Source: Phycisphaerales bacterium (GTDB lineage Bacteria > Planctomycetota > Phycisphaerae > WQYP01). From it: a stretch of DNA of 44,657 nucleotides. The stretch is from assembly GCA_009781185.1 (NCBI GenBank), contig WQYP01000013.1, positions 1 to 44,657 on the forward strand, written 5' to 3'. The translations under genes and the position numbers were made by a program. The notes beneath the pieces were generated by a model. That model searched no databases, had not been told where the DNA came from, and saw nothing but the letters and a program-made list of their open reading frames with translations. Below are positions 40,798-44,657 of this stretch, piece after piece. How positions within the stretch are numbered: the first letter of the stretch is position 1; the number at the start of each line of letters is the position of its first letter.

Positions 40798-41289
40798 TCG
40801 CGGGCTTTCGGGATGTTGGCGGCATTTTTCGATGTGCTGGAGGGCGTGGGTGGGGGCGTCGGCTACGCACATGCCGGGACAGGTGGCGGAGGCTCGCTGC
40901 CAGGATTGCGGATTTTTCAGGTTGTGGGGCCAGAAGGGCCAGGTACGGCATTGCGTTGGGCGGACAGAATAGATGGTGCAACTGATTGTTTGGGTGGCGG
41001 GGTCGCGGGTTAGAAAGGTGCAGTCGTAGTTGAACTTTTCGGTCAGTGCGAAGCGGGTTTGGCCGCCGCTGACATGGCGCACGTGGGTGCGTGTGAATGT
41101 CTCAAGTGGGAGGTTGAGGTAGTCGGCGATGCGATGCAGGTCGGCGTCGGTCAGCCAGACGTAGCCGGGACCACTGCTGCAACAGCGGCCGCATTGGACG
41201 CATTGAAAACGCAGGCCGGCGGCGTACCAGACACCGGGATCGATCCTGGCGTCGACCTCGCTTATGGGTAAAGGACAGGGGGGATTCAT
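40795..41289 (-). CDS. YkgJ-type cysteine-cluster protein
   Basis: A 164-residue cytoplasmic protein of the zinc/iron-chelating YkgJ family. The Cys signature FQCVQCGRCCSSGPGYVWLT (about 28-47) and later cysteines in NYDCTFLTRD, ISCTIYSVRPTQCRTWPFWP (about 105-125) and a C-terminal TCPGMC form the metal-cluster ligand set. Family function is unknown; some are linked to flagellar or tRNA biology in other bacteria. The start at 41289 gives a normal length (110-240 residues in the family); an extension to 41430 crosses AT-rich control DNA and is unlikely. Confidence 0.85.
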   Translation of the reverse strand: MNPPCPLPISEVDARIDPGVWYAAGLRFQCVQCGRCCSSGPGYVWLTDADLHRIADYLNLPLETFTRTHVRHVSGGQTRFALTEKFNYDCTFLTRDPATQTISCTIYSVRPTQCRTWPFWPHNLKNPQSWQRASATCPGMCVADAPTHALQHIEKCRQHPESPR

Positions 41290-41427
41290 GCGAATGGCTC
41301 CGGGAAAGGGTGTTACGGTAACGTCCGTTCGACATAAGGCGTATGCTACAGTTCCGCATCCTCTCGTTTTCACGGCAACAACGCAACCGCTGTCGTTAAT
41401 TATTGTAATAATATTTTTATCTATATG

Positions 41428-41445
41428 CATCCATTAAAATGGATG
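41428..41445. promoter_or_regulatory. Perfect 18-bp palindrome in AT-rich divergent region
   Basis: CATCCATT-AA-AATGGATG has perfect 8-bp arms, embedded in the most AT-rich stretch of this region. It lies about 140 bp upstream of the YkgJ-type gene, so it may be an operator for that gene. No known regulator site is matched. Confidence 0.4.
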
Positions 41446-41764
41446 TGGTGTTATGAAAGGAGGGGGGCAATTGCATGTGGGCATCAGAGCCGCGACCGTC
41501 AGGAAGCGACCCGTATTGTTCTCGCACATGGAGAGGCTTATCTGAAGTCTCGCCGTCTTTGACTAATATATGCATGCAAATATAAAATTTAGTTTACCTC
41601 CTCTTAACTTTTACTAATCCGGTCACTATTTGTCGAACATTGTTTTCACCGCAGAGATGCTTTTTTTTAATACTCTGCGCCCTGCGGTGCATTTCAAGTG
41701 TTCGATGAATACTGCTCGGAGTAATAACTTCCACCTTTGATTCTTCATTACATCGAACTAATGT

Positions 41765-41770
41765 TACAAT
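41765..41770 (+). promoter_or_regulatory. Possible -10 element TACAAT before U32 gene
   Basis: TACAAT lies six bases before the ATG at 41777, which would put the transcription start on the start codon. No Shine-Dalgarno is present. The -35 region is not convincing. Confidence 0.35.
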
Positions 41771-41776
41771 CTCCCC

Positions 41777-44308
41777 ATGTCCTCGACTCGCCCCGAACTT
41801 CTCGCTCCCGCCGGCGACTGGGACGCCCTCAAGGCCGGCGTCCTCAACGGCGCCGACGCCATCTACTTCGGCCTCGACCAGTTCAACGCCCGCCACCGCG
41901 CCACCAACTTCACGCTCCAAGAACTCCCCGAAGTCGTCGCCTACCTTCACGCCCACAACGTCAAAGGCTATCTCACCTTCAACACGCTGATCTTTTCCGA
42001 CGAACTCGCATCCGCCGAAACCTATCTCCAGCAGATCGCCCAATCCGGCGTGGACGCCGTCATTGTCCAGGACCTCGGCATCGCCGCGCTCCTCCACCGC
42101 CTCTGCCCCGACCTCGACATCCACGCCTCCACGCAGATGACCCTCACCGACCCCCGCGGCATCGCCTTCGCCCGAACCCTCGGCATCAAACGCGTCATCC
42201 TCCCACGCGAACTCTCCCTCCAGGAAATCACCCACCTCACCACCACCGGCCCCCACCCCGCAGAACTCGAAGTCTTCATCCACGGCGCCCTGTGCATCTC
42301 CTACTCCGGCCAATGCCTCGCCAGCAAATCCCTCTGCGACCGCTCCGCCAACCGCGGCCAATGCGCCCAGCCCTGCCGGCTCCCCTACACCCTCATCCTT
42401 CAGAGCCGCGACCGTAAGGGAGCGACCGCATTGTCGCACGGTCGCTCCCTTACGGTCGCGGCTCTGAATGCCAAATACGACAAATCCTACCTCCTCTCCC
42501 CCAGCGACCTTGCTACACACGACCTCATCGCCGACCTCACCGCCGCCGGCATCACCGCCTTCAAAATCGAAGGCCGGCTCAAGTCCGCCCATTACGTCGC
42601 CGCCGTCTGCCAAACCTACCGTGCCGCCATCGACGCCGCCGTCGCCAGGTGCAAATTCCAAATCTCCGACTCCCAGCGACTCGCCCTCGAACAAACCTTT
42701 TCCCGCGGCTTCACCCACGGCTTCCTCGACGGCACCAACCACCAACACCTCATTACCCCCCGCTTCCCCAAATCCCGCGGCACCCACATCGGCACCGTCA
42801 TCAACAAAACGAAACACGCCATCACCATCAAAATCGAAAATCAAAAATCAAAAATCGAAAATCCCCACCCCCCCCTCAAGCCCGGCGACGGCATCGTCTT
42901 CGACGAAGGCCATCCCGACCAGGACGAGCAAGGCGGCCGCCTCTACGGCGTCACATTCCCCCCCTCCCCGGGCAACACTGCCGAACTGCAATTCCACCCA
43001 GGCGACCTCAACCTCGCCGCCATCAACATCGGTGCGATCGTCTGGAAGACCGACGATCCCGCCGTCAAAAAACGCCTCGAACATTCCTTCGCCCGTGAAA
43101 CCGTGACCCACCGCATCCCAATCAATTTCACCGTCAAAGCGGCGGTAGGAGAGTACCTTCAACTGACCGCCCGAGCCGAAGGCCGCCAAGCCACCGCCCA
43201 CTGGCCCGAAAAAAAACTCGAAAAAGCCACCAAATTCCCCGCCACAATCGACACCTTACGCCAGCAACTCGCCCGCCTCGGCGAGACCCTCTTCGAACTC
43301 AACCAAGTCACGCTCGAAGGCCAAAACGCAATGGTCCCAAAAAGCGCCCTCAACGCCCTCCGCCGCCAAGTCACAAGCGATCTCTCCCGCCGCCGCAATC
43401 GCACCGTGCAAGTCCACGAAAACATCCTCAACAAAATGCGCCGCGAACTGCCAACACGTAGCGACTCCACTTCGCGTCGTGACGAATCTACAACACTATA
43501 CATATTGGCCCGCTCACACGATCAACTCGAAGCTCTACTCGAACGAGCAACTCAATCACAAATCGAAAATCAAAAATCAAAAATCGGCATGGTCTACCTC
43601 GACTTCAAATCCCCCCAAAACTACCCCGCCGCTGTCCAACGCTGCCGCAACGCCGGCCTCCCCGTCGCCCTCGCCACGCTCCGAATCCTCAAGCCCGGCG
43701 AAGAAGAGGGGGGGGGCCTCACCCAACTCCTCAACACCAACCCCGACGCCCTGCTGATCCGCAACCTCGCCGCCCTCAGCTTCTATCAGGAAAAAGCCCC
43801 GCACCTCCCCTTGATCGGCGATCACTCCCTCAACATCGCCAACGAACTCACCGCTAACCTCCTCACCCGCGCCGGCCTGACACGCCTGACCCCCTCCTAC
43901 GACCTCAACTGGCCGCAACTCTCCGCCATGCTCCACCGCTTCGATCCCGCCCGCTTCGAAGTTGTCATTCACCAATATATGCCGATGTTCCACATGGATC
44001 ACTGCGTCTTCGCACATACGCTATCCAACGGAACCAATTTCCAAACCTGTGGCCGTCCCTGCGAAAAGCACCGCGCCGAACTGCAAGACCGCCTTGGCGA
44101 AAAACACCCACTCCTCGCCGACGCCGCCTGCCGCAACACCCTCTTCAACGCCACCGCCCAGAGCGACGCCCACCACCTCCCCGAAATGCAATCCCTCGGC
44201 CTACGCCACTTCCGCATAGAATTCCTCCGCGAAGACCTCAACGAATCCCGTCGACTCATCGACCGTTACAGTCGCCTGCTCGCCATTGGACATCAAATTG
44301 CTCTTTGA
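41777..44308 (+). CDS. U32 family peptidase (RlhA/TrhP type) with inserted repeats
   Basis: An 843-residue U32 family protein; in other bacteria these are linked to RNA hydroxylation (RlhA, TrhP), not to proteolysis. MSSTRPELLAPAGDWDALKA and GADAIYFGL are the family start. The signature EVFIHGALCISYSGQCLASK ... NRGQCAQPCR (about 168-206) has four or more Cys that fit an Fe-S cluster. The C-terminal half (DUF3656-type, then a second U32-like block ELTANLLTRAGLTRLTPSYD) is present. Three dispersed repeats are read in frame: residues 209-230 (66-bp palindrome), about 352-362 (IENQKSKIEN) and about 594-603 (QIENQKSKIG). All keep the frame, which says the protein tolerates loop insertions. No ribosome binding site. 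Confidence 0.9.
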   Translation: MSSTRPELLAPAGDWDALKAGVLNGADAIYFGLDQFNARHRATNFTLQELPEVVAYLHAHNVKGYLTFNTLIFSDELASAETYLQQIAQSGVDAVIVQDLGIAALLHRLCPDLDIHASTQMTLTDPRGIAFARTLGIKRVILPRELSLQEITHLTTTGPHPAELEVFIHGALCISYSGQCLASKSLCDRSANRGQCAQPCRLPYTLILQSRDRKGATALSHGRSLTVAALNAKYDKSYLLSPSDLATHDLIADLTAAGITAFKIEGRLKSAHYVAAVCQTYRAAIDAAVARCKFQISDSQRLALEQTFSRGFTHGFLDGTNHQHLITPRFPKSRGTHIGTVINKTKHAITIKIENQKSKIENPHPPLKPGDGIVFDEGHPDQDEQGGRLYGVTFPPSPGNTAELQFHPGDLNLAAINIGAIVWKTDDPAVKKRLEHSFARETVTHRIPINFTVKAAVGEYLQLTARAEGRQATAHWPEKKLEKATKFPATIDTLRQQLARLGETLFELNQVTLEGQNAMVPKSALNALRRQVTSDLSRRRNRTVQVHENILNKMRRELPTRSDSTSRRDESTTLYILARSHDQLEALLERATQSQIENQKSKIGMVYLDFKSPQNYPAAVQRCRNAGLPVALATLRILKPGEEEGGGLTQLLNTNPDALLIRNLAALSFYQEKAPHLPLIGDHSLNIANELTANLLTRAGLTRLTPSYDLNWPQLSAMLHRFDPARFEVVIHQYMPMFHMDHCVFAHTLSNGTNFQTCGRPCEKHRAELQDRLGEKHPLLADAACRNTLFNATAQSDAHHLPEMQSLGLRHFRIEFLREDLNESRRLIDRYSRLLAIGHQIAL
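42401..42466. repeat. In-frame 66-bp palindrome in U32 gene
   Basis: 27-bp perfect arms (42401-42427 and 42440-42466) enclose 12 bases; the total of 66 bp is exactly 22 codons, starting on a codon boundary (residue 209), and is read QSRDRKGA...GRSLTVAAL. Same family as 17468-17548 and 41484-41511. The two sides of the insertion join family-typical sequence (LPYTLI and NAKYDKSY), so the original gene simply continues across it. Confidence 0.92.
42832..42862. repeat. AAAATC-type repeat inserted in frame in U32 gene (first copy)
   Basis: The words AATCAAAAATCAAAAATCGAA read as KIENQKSKIEN. The same word set lies at 43558-43586 in the same gene, read as QIENQKSKIG, and also between genes at 18870 and 22081. 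Confidence 0.75.
43558..43586. repeat. AAAATC-type repeat inserted in frame in U32 gene (second copy)
   Basis: Second copy in the gene, read as SQIENQKSKIG near residue 594. The copies are in the same orientation. Confidence 0.75.
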
Positions 44309-44385
44309 GTATCATCATACCTGTGATGAAACAGGATAAAATGAGACAAAACGAGACAAAAACGGTATAAAAAGCAAAATAAAAG

Positions 44386-44459
44386 GGGCGATTAGCTCAG
44401 TTGGTTAGAGCGCATGCATGACACGCATGAGGTCACAGATTCGAATTCTGTATCGCCCA
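44386..44459 (+). tRNA. tRNA-Val(GAC)
   Basis: Full cloverleaf: acceptor GGGCGAT/ATCGCCC (7 bp), D arm GCTC/GAGC, anticodon stem CATGC/GCATG with loop ATGACAC (anticodon GAC at 44420-44422), variable loop AGGTC, T arm ACAGA-TTCGAAT-TCTGT, discriminator A at 44459. No CCA is encoded. Anticodon GAC reads valine codons GUC/GUU. It stands alone between the U32 gene and the partial gene at the right edge. Confidence 0.95.
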
Positions 44460-44570
44460 ATGTTCCAAGCTATTGTAAATAAGAGAGTTATGGCTTTCTT
44501 TGTGTAGGGGATGGCGGTCGGGAACGCAGCCTTTTTCGTACGTGTTTAGCGTCCACGGATATTCGCGCCC

Positions 44571-44657
44571 ATGAAATTTGCGCCAGGCGAATTTTTATGG
44601 CAAGATACAGCGAGCATGGATGCGACAGAGTCCCAACAACTTCAACAAGAGAATCGA
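44571..44657 (+). CDS. Partial open frame at right edge
   Basis: An open frame from the ATG at 44571 to the window edge (29 codons, MKFAPGEFLWQDTASMDATE then SQQLQQENR), cut off. A second ATG at 44616 (MDATESQQLQ) may be the true start. No ribosome binding site is obvious and the product cannot be named. It follows tRNA-Val by 112 bp. Confidence 0.35.
   Translation, partial: MKFAPGEFLWQDTASMDATESQQLQQENR

Larger units (their letters stand above)
41290..41776. other. Divergent intergenic region with palindromes and repeats
   Basis: No gene. It contains AT-rich control DNA (41391-41450) with the perfect palindrome at 41428-41445, a single AGAGCCGCGACCGT-family arm (41484-41511) and an inverted repeat CACCGCAGAG / CTCTGCGCCCTGCGGTG (41647-41656, 41673-41689). 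A TACAAT hexamer at 41765-41770 is six bases before the U32 start. Confidence 0.6.

Noticed and set aside
41594..42844. Minus-strand open frame opposite the U32 gene
   Set aside because: Gly/Val/Glu-rich shadow that also reads through the palindrome; the plus-strand gene carries the family signature.

Overview
The window (about 44.7 kb, moderately GC-rich) looks like chromosomal DNA of a planctomycete, most probably of the Phycisphaerae type. This is an inference from gene content: a diderm cell with flagella (fliD, fliS), many lipobox proteins, an unusual GyrA quinolone pocket, a large pseudopilin operon with a giant GspK-like protein, peptidoglycan/diaminopimelate genes (murD, dapF), and very many short palindromic repeats that run into coding frames. 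No rRNA gene or species-defining marker is present, so the assignment is moderate.

Layout. 1-464: dnaA upstream region with a 16-bp direct repeat and a perfect 19-bp palindrome. 465-1805: dnaA (+). 2060-8237: a minus-strand flagellar cluster read fliD, fliS, HEAT-repeat protein, small membrane protein. 8677-11325: gyrA (+). 11456-14710: very large single-pass LptC/OstA-like protein (+). 14769-17273: carbon-nitrogen hydrolase (-), CbiX-type chelatase (+), dapF (-). 17274-17632: a three-layer nested palindrome. 17633-20057: minus-strand envelope proteins (SGNH lipoprotein, PEGA-like lipoprotein, exported ankyrin protein), then a divergent lipoprotein with a carboxypeptidase-regulatory-like fold (20136-21149). 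21534: small XRE regulator behind a palindromic operator. 21869-22079: a strong candidate structured RNA resembling 6S RNA. 22113-25799: exported PsbP/DcrB-like protein, GlmU-like nucleotidyltransferase with left-handed beta-helix, Na/Pi cotransporter. 25959-36621: a single-direction run of a GspF/PilC platform protein, six type IV pilin-like proteins and a 1152-residue GspK-like protein, probably one pseudopilus or type II secretion-like machine. 36744-39107: a decayed mobile island: 5' half of a tRNA-Arg(CCU), a truncated tyrosine integrase, a MITE-like inverted repeat, small unknown genes and a winged-helix protein. 39205-41289: murD and a YkgJ-type Cys-cluster protein (-). 41777-44308: U32 peptidase-family protein (+). 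44386-44459: tRNA-Val(GAC). A partial gene runs off the right end.

The most striking feature is the density and behaviour of small interspersed repeats: at least ten families of 20-45 bp inverted-repeat sequences lie between genes, sit inside one another (17384-17620 and 18418-18491), and are carried in frame inside at least five proteins (U32 protein, MurD, a pseudopilin leader, another pseudopilin leader and the HEAT protein). The best candidates for something undescribed are this palindrome-into-palindrome insertion behaviour, the pseudopilin machine with its giant GspK, and the tRNA-Arg island.
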